This document shows, one piece after another, positions 1-5,379 of a DNA stretch of 6,802 nt. The first letter of the stretch is position 1. The number at the start of each line of letters is the position of its first letter. The stretch is taken from NCBI GenBank assembly GCA_021850375.1, contig JAJZLZ010000050.1, positions 1-6,802 of the forward strand, read 5' to 3'. The notes below the pieces were generated by a model. It saw only the letters and a program-made list of their open reading frames with translations. It did not search any database and was not told the origin of the DNA. A program made the position numbers and the translations under genes. The DNA is from Microcaldota archaeon (lineage in GTDB: Archaea > Micrarchaeota > Micrarchaeia > Micrarchaeales > Micrarchaeaceae).

Positions 1-303
1 AGCCTGGGCCTTACATTGGGATCTTTGATAAATGACTTCCAAGGGTTCCAATTAGTCACAAGCTTCTTCACAATGCCGCTATTTTTCTTATCTGACAGCA
101 TCTTTCCAGCAAGCGCATTGCCAAAATACATACAGTATATCATCTATCTAAATCCATTGACTTATGGTGTTGATGGCATCCGCAATGCACTATTGGGCAC
201 AGGCACGTTCTCGATATGGATAGACCTTTTGGCGATGGCAATCTCGACTCTGATAATGATGGCAATTGCCGTCTATGCGTTTAGCAAGACTGATGTGGGC
301 TGA
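1..303 (+). CDS. ABC-2 type transporter permease, C-terminal part (cut by window start)
   Basis: The reading frame is open from base 1 to the TGA at 301-303, giving the last 100 residues of a membrane protein; the true start lies outside the window. The hydrophobic stretch TMPLFFLSDSIFP (about residues 24-36) followed by IYLNPLTYGVDGIR (48-61) is the hallmark of the C-terminal half of ABC-2 permeases of the DrrB/NodJ type, where the loop before the last helix reads L-x-P-L-x-Y-x-V-D-x-x-R. A final transmembrane helix spans about 73-94. Such permeases pair with a separate ATPase, presumably encoded upstream, to export lipids, polysaccharide or drugs; the substrate cannot be told. The next gene follows after 12 nt on the same strand, so the two may be co-transcribed. 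Confidence 0.85.
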   Translation, partial: SLGLTLGSLINDFQGFQLVTSFFTMPLFFLSDSIFPASALPKYIQYIIYLNPLTYGVDGIRNALLGTGTFSIWIDLLAMAISTLIMMAIAVYAFSKTDVG

Positions 304-315
304 TTTGGGGATAAA

Positions 316-654
316 ATGGAAGAAATTATTGTTGCAAAAATTGGAGACTTTAGGGATGCTGCCATAAAGACGGTAATGGTTTGGGATACGCCTATAATCA
401 TATCAAAGTTTGAAGGGAAATTTTATGCGGTTGATGCGCTATGCACCCATGCGCACGGATATTTGCCAAAAGGGATTAGGGATGATGCATGCATAATTTG
501 CCCTGTGCACCATGCCAAGTTTGATTTAAAGACGGGCAAAATGCTAAAAAATGTTCCGGGGCTCATAAAACTTGCAGTCGGCGGCGCAGAAGATCTAACT
601 GCATATAATCTGAGTGTTGAGGGCGATGACATAAAAATCAGCAGGAAGGGTTGA
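316..654 (+). CDS. Rieske-type [2Fe-2S] ferredoxin
   Basis: A 112-residue soluble protein that is a Rieske domain from end to end. The cluster ligands are C43-T-H45 and C62-P-V-H65, with 16 residues between H45 and C62, which is the normal spacing for small Rieske ferredoxins of the NirD/BphF kind. The surrounding residues also fit (AVDALCTHAHGYLPKG and CPVHHAKFDLKTG). No signal peptide or membrane anchor is visible, so it should be a cytoplasmic electron carrier rather than a bc1-complex Rieske protein. The start ATG lies 12 nt after the permease stop, with a GGGGA stretch at 307-311 as possible ribosome binding site. No oxygenase or reductase partner lies in the window, so the redox partner is unknown. 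Confidence 0.93.
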   Translation: MEEIIVAKIGDFRDAAIKTVMVWDTPIIISKFEGKFYAVDALCTHAHGYLPKGIRDDACIICPVHHAKFDLKTGKMLKNVPGLIKLAVGGAEDLTAYNLSVEGDDIKISRKG

Positions 655-676
655 AAAGAAATTTACATAAAATTCT

Positions 677-686
677 GCACTAGTGC
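677..686. repeat. 10-bp perfect palindrome between convergent genes
   Basis: GCACTAGTGC is self-complementary and sits in the 64-nt gap between the convergent Rieske and EamA/SMR genes. It has no loop bases of its own and no clear T-run follows, so a terminator role is only a possibility. Confidence 0.3.
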
Positions 687-718
687 GTTAGCGTTTCTAA
701 AGTATTTATGTTCCCAAA

Positions 719-1063
719 TCAGCTAGCGCCGACAAGAGCTGCGCCAAGAGCTATTAGCCCGACCCCTATCCACCTTGCTCCAACCGCTTCATGCAGAAAT
801 ATCGCCGCAAACAGCACCGCAAATATGTAGCTAAGGCCCCCAAGGCTATATGCCCAGCTAAGGTGCGATCTGCTCAAAACGAATAGGTATATCGCTGTCG
901 CTAATGCGTATAATGCAACGCCGGCTGCAAGATATAAAATTGAAATAGAGTGGCCTAAAACCGCATACTTAAAGAGCAATTGGCCCACTGCACCAAGAAA
1001 CGTAGATAGTATTAGCATTAAAATTAGCGCGTATCTTCCTTTAATGCCAGTTTTTTTGCTCAT
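719..1063 (-). CDS. EamA/SMR-like four-helix half-transporter, subunit A (N-in predicted)
   Basis: A 114-residue integral membrane protein with four predicted helices (about 11-31, 41-62, 67-90, 98-113). The TM1 segment GAVGQLLFKYA resembles single-domain DMT superfamily members such as ArnE/ArnF, which have a Gln at this place; the Glu of EmrE-type drug pumps is absent. Positive charge lies mostly before TM1 (K3, K4, K8, R10), with fewer K/R in the TM1-TM2 and TM3-TM4 loops, which predicts N and C termini in the cytoplasm. The ATG (1063-1061) overlaps the TGA of the upstream gene (1062-1060) in an ATGA junction, so the two are translationally coupled and probably form a heterodimer. The substrate is unknown; a flippase for lipid-linked sugars would fit ArnE/F-like relatives, but this is inference. 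Confidence 0.82.
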   Translation of the reverse strand: MSKKTGIKGRYALILMLILSTFLGAVGQLLFKYAVLGHSISILYLAAGVALYALATAIYLFVLSRSHLSWAYSLGGLSYIFAVLFAAIFLHEAVGARWIGVGLIALGAALVGAS

Positions 1064-1410
1064 GCAACCGCCACTATTACAATTCCAAGAAATATCAAAA
1101 GCACGCCTATAATCCTATAGAGGTTTATCTTTTCTTTAAGTGCTATTGAGGATATTATTGTAACAAATATGAACGAGCTCGCAAAGATCGGGTATACCAG
1201 CGATAACTCTCCATTAGAAAGCGCCTTTATATAAAAAATTAGGCCGATAAAATACAAAATCACCCCAATAATTACCCCCCTGTTTTTTGCAAGGCCGAAT
1301 AAGCCCTTTATGCCAATTACGCCTTTTATGGATTTTTTAAACATAAGCTGCGCTATTGAGATTATAAGCGAAGCGAAAAGTGTTAAAAATATAACATCGT
1401 ATATATTCAT
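1060..1410 (-). CDS. EamA/SMR-like four-helix half-transporter, subunit B (N-out predicted)
   Basis: A 116-residue membrane protein with four predicted helices (about 5-24, 46-64, 70-90, 98-116). SNGELSLVYPIFA (65-77) and the final LLIFLGIVIV are typical of the EamA half-domain of the drug/metabolite transporter superfamily; Q21 in TM1 matches the Gln of its neighbour. Nine K/R sit in loops 1 and 3 (K25, K26, K29, K35, K42, R44, K92, K94, R99), while the N terminus, loop 2 and C terminus hold only K62. The positive-inside rule therefore gives N-out/C-out, opposite to subunit A. This is the first gene of the pair; its start codon lies back to back with the start region of the divergent gene. 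A GTGG at about 1415-1418 (minus strand) could be the ribosome binding site. Composition is Ile/Lys-rich where its partner is Ala/Leu-rich. Confidence 0.82.
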   Translation of the reverse strand: MNIYDVIFLTLFASLIISIAQLMFKKSIKGVIGIKGLFGLAKNRGVIIGVILYFIGLIFYIKALSNGELSLVYPIFASSFIFVTIISSIALKEKINLYRIIGVLLIFLGIVIVAVA

Positions 1411-1411
1411 T
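1399..1411 (+). promoter_or_regulatory. Possible TATA box for the membrane protein-topA-trmI operon
   Basis: CGTATATATTCAT is the best A/T-rich TATA-like stretch before the plus-strand gene cluster. It overlaps the first codons of the divergent transporter gene. At the usual archaeal distance of about 26 bp, transcription would start near 1430, upstream of the ATG at 1449. No strong BRE is obvious, so this is tentative. Confidence 0.3.
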
Positions 1412-1427
1412 GTTCCACGGTGTGTTT

Positions 1428-1655
1428 TTGAAAACTCTAGCTAAAGAGATGATTACGTCACTTGCGACAATAGTAATGGTTATACTTACAATTGCAATAT
1501 TTATATATTATCATGCCAGAGCACTCTTTTATATAATGGCCGCAATCGCGATTGTTGTCGGGGTCTTAAATATTTGGTACATAGAGATTGCCGAAAGAAA
1601 AAGCAATAAGGCGCAAGGCAAATCAAAAGGCGCAATCTCAAAGCGAAAGAAATGA
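1428..1655 (+). CDS. Small two-helix membrane protein with basic tail, function unknown
   Basis: I do not recognise a family. From the TTG at 1428 it has 75 residues: a short N terminus, two hydrophobic helices (about 8-28 and 32-54) and a C-terminal tail from about residue 58 with nine Lys/Arg in some 20 residues, likely cytoplasmic. The start is uncertain. TTG 1410, GTG 1422, TTG 1428 and ATG 1449 are all in frame; 1428 was chosen because a GGTG at 1419-1422 lies at ribosome-binding distance, but ATG 1449 fits the upstream TATA-like box better. Its TGA (1653-1655) overlaps the topA ATG (1652-1654), which supports it as a real gene coupled to topA. A basic cytoplasmic tail could contact nucleic acid or ribosomes, but that is speculation. 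Confidence 0.6.
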   Translation: MKTLAKEMITSLATIVMVILTIAIFIYYHARALFYIMAAIAIVVGVLNIWYIEIAERKSNKAQGKSKGAISKRKK

Positions 1656-3925
1656 AGAATGGTTCAATGGAGCGAATATTAATTATTGCAGAGAAGCCTA
1701 GCGTAGCGCTGAGGCTTGCAATAGCCCTTGGCGATGGAAAGCAGAAGAGGATAAATCGCGGGGGCGCAGGGTATTTTGAGATAGATACTGAAAAATCTAC
1801 ACTATACATAGCGCCGGCCGTCGGGCATGTCTTCACTCTCGCCCAAAAAGTTAACAAGAGCGGCTATCCTGTGCTTGATGTCGAATGGAAGGCATCGTAT
1901 ATTGTGAATCCAAAGTCGGATTACACAAAAAAATATCTTGACATATTTGTAGAGCTTGGCCGCGAGGCTACAGAATTCGTCAATGCATGCGACTTCGATA
2001 CGGAGGGTACAGTTATTGGAACGAACATAATGAAGTTCATATCAAAGGATTGGGCTAAGAGGGGAAGGCGAATGAAGTTCTCAACAACTACAATTCCGGA
2101 TCTTAAAAATTCCTTTTCAAATCTGATGCCCCTTGATGTGAATAATTTCTATGCCGGTGAGGCAAGGCATACGCTTGACTGGCTGTGGGGCATAAATTTG
2201 AGCAGGGCGCTATCTAGCGCAGTTAGCGGGCCGCATTCAAAGCCGCTAAGTATAGGCAGGGTTCAGGGTCCTACACTTGCGATAGTTGCAAAGAGGGAGA
2301 AGGAGATAAGCCAGTTCGTCCCGCAGCCGTATTGGAAGATATCAATAGAAGCAAAGGCTGCGCAGTTCGACAATGTGCGTGGGAACATATCAGACAAAAT
2401 GGTTGCGCAGGAGGTATTTGAAAAAACAAAAGCAAACCTTCATGAAGCGGCAATTGAGAAAATAGAGTTAAGTGAGCAGCCGATGAGGCCGTATCCTCCT
2501 TTTGATCTAACCTCTCTGCAGCTAGAGGCGAGCAGGACGCTTAGATATGATCCCTCCTCAACGCTTGCTCTAGCGCAGAGCCTATATGAGAAATCATACA
2601 TATCCTATCCAAGAACCTCTTCTCAAAAGCTTCCTTCAACTCTGGGCCTTTCGAAGATAATTGAGGAGCTCTCAAAAAACCCGGAATATGCCAAGGATGC
2701 AAATAGGCTGATTGCAGAGAAGAGGTTTAGGCCAAATGAGGGTGCAAAGAGCGATGAGGCGCACCCAGCAATATATCCGACAGGAATAACACCAAAGTCA
2801 ATGTCTCCGACAGAATTTAGGCTGTATGATCTAATAACAAGAAGGTTCCTCGCATGCTTTGCCCCATATGCAAAACTTGCGAAAGGAAGGGTGGTGATAC
2901 GCATAAAAGATGAGCTCTATTCCGCAAACGGCACTTCGATAATTGAGCGCGGATGGATGGATTTCTACAAGTATGCAAACATACAAGAGAAGTCTCTGCC
3001 TGACTTTTCTGACAAGCAGGTAAATGCCAAGAGCGCGAAGATAAATGAGCAGATGACCATGCCTCCTAAAAGATACAGCAAGGCAATGTTGCTATCGGAT
3101 CTTGAAAAGCGCGAGCTGGGCACAAAGGCAACAAGGGCTGCGGTCATAGACACCCTATTCAAGCGCGGCTACATCGATGGCTCTCCGATAAAAGTCACTG
3201 AGTTTGGCATGAGCGTATATGACGCGCTGGTTCTAAATGCGGGAATGATAGTCGAGGAGGAGACGACCAGAAAGCTCGAGAAGGACATGGAGGAGATAGT
3301 TCTAGGCAAGAAGAGTGAGGAGGAGGTCATAGAGGAAGGCAAGAAGATGCTCCTTGAGGCGCTTAGGGTGTTTGACTCCAACAAGCAGAAGATTTCCTCA
3401 CAGATGCAAAAGGGCCTGGAAATTAGCATTGACATACTGGGCAAATGCCTAAAAGACGGGGGAGATCTTATAATAAGGCACTCAAGGGCGGGAAAGCAAT
3501 TTGTCGCATGCTCAAAGTATCCTGACTGCACAATGACATATTCGATACCACAGAATGCTAAGATAGTCGCTACTGGAAAAATATGCGAATACTGTAAGAC
3601 GCCTATTGTCAAAGTTATACGGCGCGGCAAGGGCGTTTTTGAGATAGATTTAGATCCAAACTGCAAGACAAAGGACAAATGGAAGGCAAAGCAGCAGGCG
3701 AAAACTAATGCGCAAAGCGGCAACATTGCAAAGCCAGCGCAGATTGTCAAATCAAAATTAGAACAAATAGCTCAAAAACCGCAAAGCGCCCAAATTCCTG
3801 CCAGCTCAGTATCTGTTGATCTATTAGGATCGTCAAAGAAGGCAGCCTCTTCCAAAAAGAGGCATAGCGCCGGGAAAAAATCAATACAGCCAAAAAAGAA
3901 AAATAGGGTTTCGAAAAAGGTGTGA
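1652..3925 (+). CDS. topA: DNA topoisomerase I (type IA), archaeal, with degenerate zinc ribbons
   Basis: A 757-residue type IA topoisomerase that relaxes negatively supercoiled DNA through a 5'-phosphotyrosine intermediate. The N-terminal Toprim domain shows AEKPSVA (catalytic E14) and CDFDTEG (acidic D114, D116, E118). LSIGRVQGPTL (199-209) and ISYPRTSS place the active-site tyrosine at Y319; DEAHPAI (368-374) and ELGTKATRAAVIDTLFKRGYI follow as in the family. Two C-terminal zinc ribbons begin near 596 and 643. Each has only three Cys (C599, C620, C626; C645, C648, C671), with Asp at the expected fourth positions (D602, D666). A tail from about 675 is rich in Lys, Ala, Ser and Gln and probably binds DNA non-specifically. 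The ATG overlaps the preceding stop; Met6 (1667) is an alternative start that begins directly with the conserved MERILIIAEKP. trmI follows immediately. Confidence 0.96.
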   Translation: MKNGSMERILIIAEKPSVALRLAIALGDGKQKRINRGGAGYFEIDTEKSTLYIAPAVGHVFTLAQKVNKSGYPVLDVEWKASYIVNPKSDYTKKYLDIFVELGREATEFVNACDFDTEGTVIGTNIMKFISKDWAKRGRRMKFSTTTIPDLKNSFSNLMPLDVNNFYAGEARHTLDWLWGINLSRALSSAVSGPHSKPLSIGRVQGPTLAIVAKREKEISQFVPQPYWKISIEAKAAQFDNVRGNISDKMVAQEVFEKTKANLHEAAIEKIELSEQPMRPYPPFDLTSLQLEASRTLRYDPSSTLALAQSLYEKSYISYPRTSSQKLPSTLGLSKIIEELSKNPEYAKDANRLIAEKRFRPNEGAKSDEAHPAIYPTGITPKSMSPTEFRLYDLITRRFLACFAPYAKLAKGRVVIRIKDELYSANGTSIIERGWMDFYKYANIQEKSLPDFSDKQVNAKSAKINEQMTMPPKRYSKAMLLSDLEKRELGTKATRAAVIDTLFKRGYIDGSPIKVTEFGMSVYDALVLNAGMIVEEETTRKLEKDMEEIVLGKKSEEEVIEEGKKMLLEALRVFDSNKQKISSQMQKGLEISIDILGKCLKDGGDLIIRHSRAGKQFVACSKYPDCTMTYSIPQNAKIVATGKICEYCKTPIVKVIRRGKGVFEIDLDPNCKTKDKWKAKQQAKTNAQSGNIAKPAQIVKSKLEQIAQKPQSAQIPASSVSVDLLGSSKKAASSKKRHSAGKKSIQPKKKNRVSKKV

Positions 3926-3927
3926 GC

Positions 3928-4506
3928 ATGTTTTTACCAAGGCAATATAAGAGATTAAAGCGCGGGCCGCAGGTCATACTTCCAAAAGACATAGGTATGA
4001 TTATAGCATATACTGGAATAGGCAAGAATAGCGTTTGCATTGATGCGGGAACAGGCAGCGGCTGGCTGGCCGTTGCACTTGCGAGGGTATCAAAGCGCGT
4101 TATTAGCTATGAGGTGCGAGAGGAGTTCATAAAGATAGCAAAGCGCAATATAGTAATAGAAAACCTAGACAATATAGAGATAAAACAGGCTGATGTCTCA
4201 TTGGGCATAGATGAGGTTGATGCGGATTTGGTAACATTAGATATGCCAAATTCTGAAAAGGTAGTAGAACATGCATTCAAAGCGCTGCGCGGCGGCGGAT
4301 ATGTGTGCGGATATCTTCCACATATTGAGCAGCTCAGATTATTTAGCGAAGAGATGGGCAGGGCAGGATTTTGTGAGCTTGATGCTTACGAGGTAATAGC
4401 AAGGGATATACAGGTAAAGAGCAACGGCACAAGGCCATCAACAAAGGGAGTGTGGCATACAGGGTATTTGGCGTTTGGCAGAAAACCATTAGTAGAAGGG
4501 CGTTGA
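3928..4506 (+). CDS. trmI: tRNA (adenine-N1)-methyltransferase TrmI-like, lacking the N-terminal domain
   Basis: A SAM-dependent Rossmann-fold methyltransferase of 192 residues. It opens with RLKRGPQVILPKDIG, which in archaeal and bacterial TrmI precedes motif I. DAGTGSG (39-45) is the SAM-binding loop, SYEVREEF follows with the ribose-binding acid E62, LDMP (104-107) is the catalytic-loop motif, and RPST (169-172) plus HTG (177-179) match the conserved TrmI C terminus. TrmI makes m1A57/58 in the tRNA T-loop as a homotetramer. Family members are around 250 residues because of an N-terminal beta-barrel of some 60 residues that is missing here; the preceding bases are topA coding sequence. ATG 3928 lies 2 nt after the topA stop; an in-frame GTG at 3922 overlaps that stop and would add two residues. 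Substrate specificity is inferred from family resemblance. Confidence 0.88.
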   Translation: MFLPRQYKRLKRGPQVILPKDIGMIIAYTGIGKNSVCIDAGTGSGWLAVALARVSKRVISYEVREEFIKIAKRNIVIENLDNIEIKQADVSLGIDEVDADLVTLDMPNSEKVVEHAFKALRGGGYVCGYLPHIEQLRLFSEEMGRAGFCELDAYEVIARDIQVKSNGTRPSTKGVWHTGYLAFGRKPLVEGR

Positions 4507-4517
4507 ATTAGAAGGAT

Positions 4518-4558
4518 AATATTTGGAATCAGTTATTTATTTATCGTATCCAAATATT
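4518..4558. terminator. Inverted repeat between convergent trmI and TBP genes, possible terminator
   Basis: AATATTTGGA at 4518-4527 is exactly complementary to TCCAAATATT at 4549-4558, giving a 10-bp stem with a 21-nt A/T-rich loop. It spans the 26-nt gap between the two stops and the last codons of the TBP gene. It could end or stabilise both converging transcripts; the role is inferred from position. Confidence 0.35.
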
Positions 4559-4856
4559 CGTTTATCATATCTACTGCCTTATTCACTGCCTTCCTAACAT
4601 CTGACACCTTCCTTGCGCCTGCACATACCATATTTCCGTTCTTAAAGAGCAGTATCGAGGCTTTGGGGTCTTTTATTTTAAGTATTGCGCCAGGGAACTG
4701 TTCTGGCTCATAGTCGATGTTACGCGATACCCTTGCAAGACCGTATAAATCCAGCTCAATGTCAAGCTTCGCCTTTGTCACGATATTGACGACAGTATAT
4801 GTAGGTTTGAGTACAACCTTTTTGTGCGCAGGGCCAAGTTCACCTTTTGATGCCAT
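4533..4856 (-). CDS. tbp: TATA-binding protein with a single TBP repeat (half-TBP)
   Basis: A 107-residue protein matching one repeat of TBP, the factor that bends promoter DNA and recruits TFB. Archaeal TBP normally has about 180-190 residues and two repeats of about 90; here one repeat (about 17-105) follows a short N-terminal extension. VVNIV (22-26) carries the minor-groove Asn, YEPEQFPG (49-56) is the stirrup with intercalating F54 and the acidic residues that touch TFB in full TBPs, and ILLFKNGNMVCAGAR (68-82) carries the second intercalating F71. The Thr/Ser usually before GAK is Ala79. The repeat looks more like the second than the first repeat of archaeal TBP. An AAAGGT at 4869-4864 is a ribosome binding site 7 nt before ATG. 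No remnant of another repeat is seen on either side: trmI lies downstream and promoter DNA upstream. A homodimer could rebuild the saddle; a second TBP gene elsewhere is not excluded. Confidence 0.93.
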   Translation of the reverse strand: MASKGELGPAHKKVVLKPTYTVVNIVTKAKLDIELDLYGLARVSRNIDYEPEQFPGAILKIKDPKASILLFKNGNMVCAGARKVSDVRKAVNKAVDMINEYLDTINK

Positions 4857-4890
4857 ATAAATACCTTTATATTTAAGTTGTTTATGCCAA

Positions 4891-4902
4891 GATATAAATA
4901 TG
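4891..4902 (-). promoter_or_regulatory. TATA box for the TBP gene
   Basis: On the minus strand this reads CATATTTATATC, centred about 40 nt before the TBP ATG. Transcription would start near 4870, giving a leader of about 14 nt that just includes the AAAGGT ribosome binding site. A second A/T-rich stretch, TTAAATATAAAG at about 4867-4878, is closer and less well placed. Confidence 0.5.
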
Positions 4903-4960
4903 TTAGCCGTAAAAGTAGCAAACTAGTATGGCCAAATAATGTGCTCAAAATGGTGCAAAT

Positions 4961-4978
4961 CGGAAGGATTTATATAAG
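4961..4978 (+). promoter_or_regulatory. BRE/TATA promoter for rpl21e
   Basis: CGGAAGG (4961-4967, purine-rich, BRE-like) runs straight into ATTTATATAAG (4968-4978), a near-consensus archaeal TATA box. Transcription is expected near 5000, leaving a leader of about 23 nt with the GTGAT ribosome binding site. The box is flanked by a 5-bp inverted repeat, ATCGG (4959-4963) and CCGAT (4982-4986). Confidence 0.65.
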
Positions 4979-5013
4979 TTGCCGATAGAGATTATATAAT
5001 TTTATTTAAACTA

Positions 5014-5025
5014 GTGATTAATATG
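5014..5025 (+). promoter_or_regulatory. Ribosome binding site deciding the rpl21e start
   Basis: GTGATTAATATG contains GTGAT, complementary to the anti-Shine-Dalgarno end of archaeal 16S rRNA, 4 nt before ATG 5023. The GTG at 5014 is in frame and could be mistaken for a start, but it is better read as part of the ribosome binding site. The identical 12-mer precedes rpo4 on the other strand. Confidence 0.65.
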
Positions 5026-5307
5026 TCAAAGAACTCACATGGACTATTGACTGGCAGAACAAGGCATCTTGCAAGGCATCACAAGCCTTCAACTCTTAGC
5101 ATACGCGAGAATATCAAGTCCTTTAAGAAGGGAGACAGCGTAGCGATAGTGCCAAAGGGCAACATGAAAAACATACCACATCCGCGCTATAGAGGCAGGA
5201 TAGCAAAGGTGATTGACAGCAGAGGATCAGCGTATGTTGTTGAGCTTAAGATGATGAACGCCACAAAGCGCCTGGTAATACCTGCTCTTCATCTGCAGAA
5301 GGTATAG
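5023..5307 (+). CDS. rpl21e: 50S ribosomal protein L21e
   Basis: A 94-residue basic protein of the large ribosomal subunit, found in archaea and eukaryotes and absent from bacteria. GRTR (11-14), FKKGDSVAI (34-42) and the core PHPRYRGRIAKVIDSRG followed by AYVVEL (to about 75) are the family signature; this SH3-like barrel binds 23S rRNA. Length is normal for archaea. The start is set at ATG 5023 rather than the in-frame GTG at 5014, which belongs to the ribosome binding site. In many archaea this gene heads a run with rpo4 and DUF655 on the same strand; here it converges on them from the opposite strand. It is transcribed divergently from the TBP gene, so their promoters share 4857-5022. Confidence 0.96.
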   Translation: MSKNSHGLLTGRTRHLARHHKPSTLSIRENIKSFKKGDSVAIVPKGNMKNIPHPRYRGRIAKVIDSRGSAYVVELKMMNATKRLVIPALHLQKV

Positions 5308-5338
5308 ATACGCAGACATTGCAGGACATAATAAATTA

Positions 5339-5371
5339 AGGCTATTATCCAAAATCTTTTGGATTTAGCCT
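5339..5371. terminator. Hairpin between convergent rpl21e and DUF655 genes
   Basis: AGGCTA (5339-5344) pairs with TAGCCT (5366-5371), and TCCAAA (5348-5353) pairs with TTTGGA (5358-5363), with a 3/2-nt internal bulge and a 4-nt loop. It sits in the 72-nt gap between two converging genes and can form on either strand. Only modest T-rich sequence follows on each side, so it may terminate or protect both messages. Confidence 0.45.
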
Positions 5372-5379
5372 CAATATTC

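Noticed and set aside
1501..1857. A 118-codon minus-strand open frame over the small membrane gene and the start of topA.
   Set aside because: It overlaps two better-supported genes and has no family resemblance; its hydrophobic look comes from the reversed codons.
3169..3750. A 193-codon minus-strand open frame opposite topA.
   Set aside because: It is antisense to a well-conserved topoisomerase C-terminal region, has no recognisable domain, and its Ser/Leu/Ile-rich composition is what the reverse of Glu/Lys/Arg codons gives.
4533..4856. The possibility that the short TBP is a pseudogene or a frameshifted two-repeat gene.
   Set aside because: The repeat is intact from start to stop, the residues key to DNA and TFB contact are kept, and neither flank encodes a second repeat in any frame I read.
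4884..4988. A 34-codon plus-strand open frame starting ATG CCA AGA, inside the TBP/L21e gap, with a basic product.
   Set aside because: It runs straight through the L21e BRE/TATA box and shows no recognisable motif; it is most simply promoter DNA that happens to be open.
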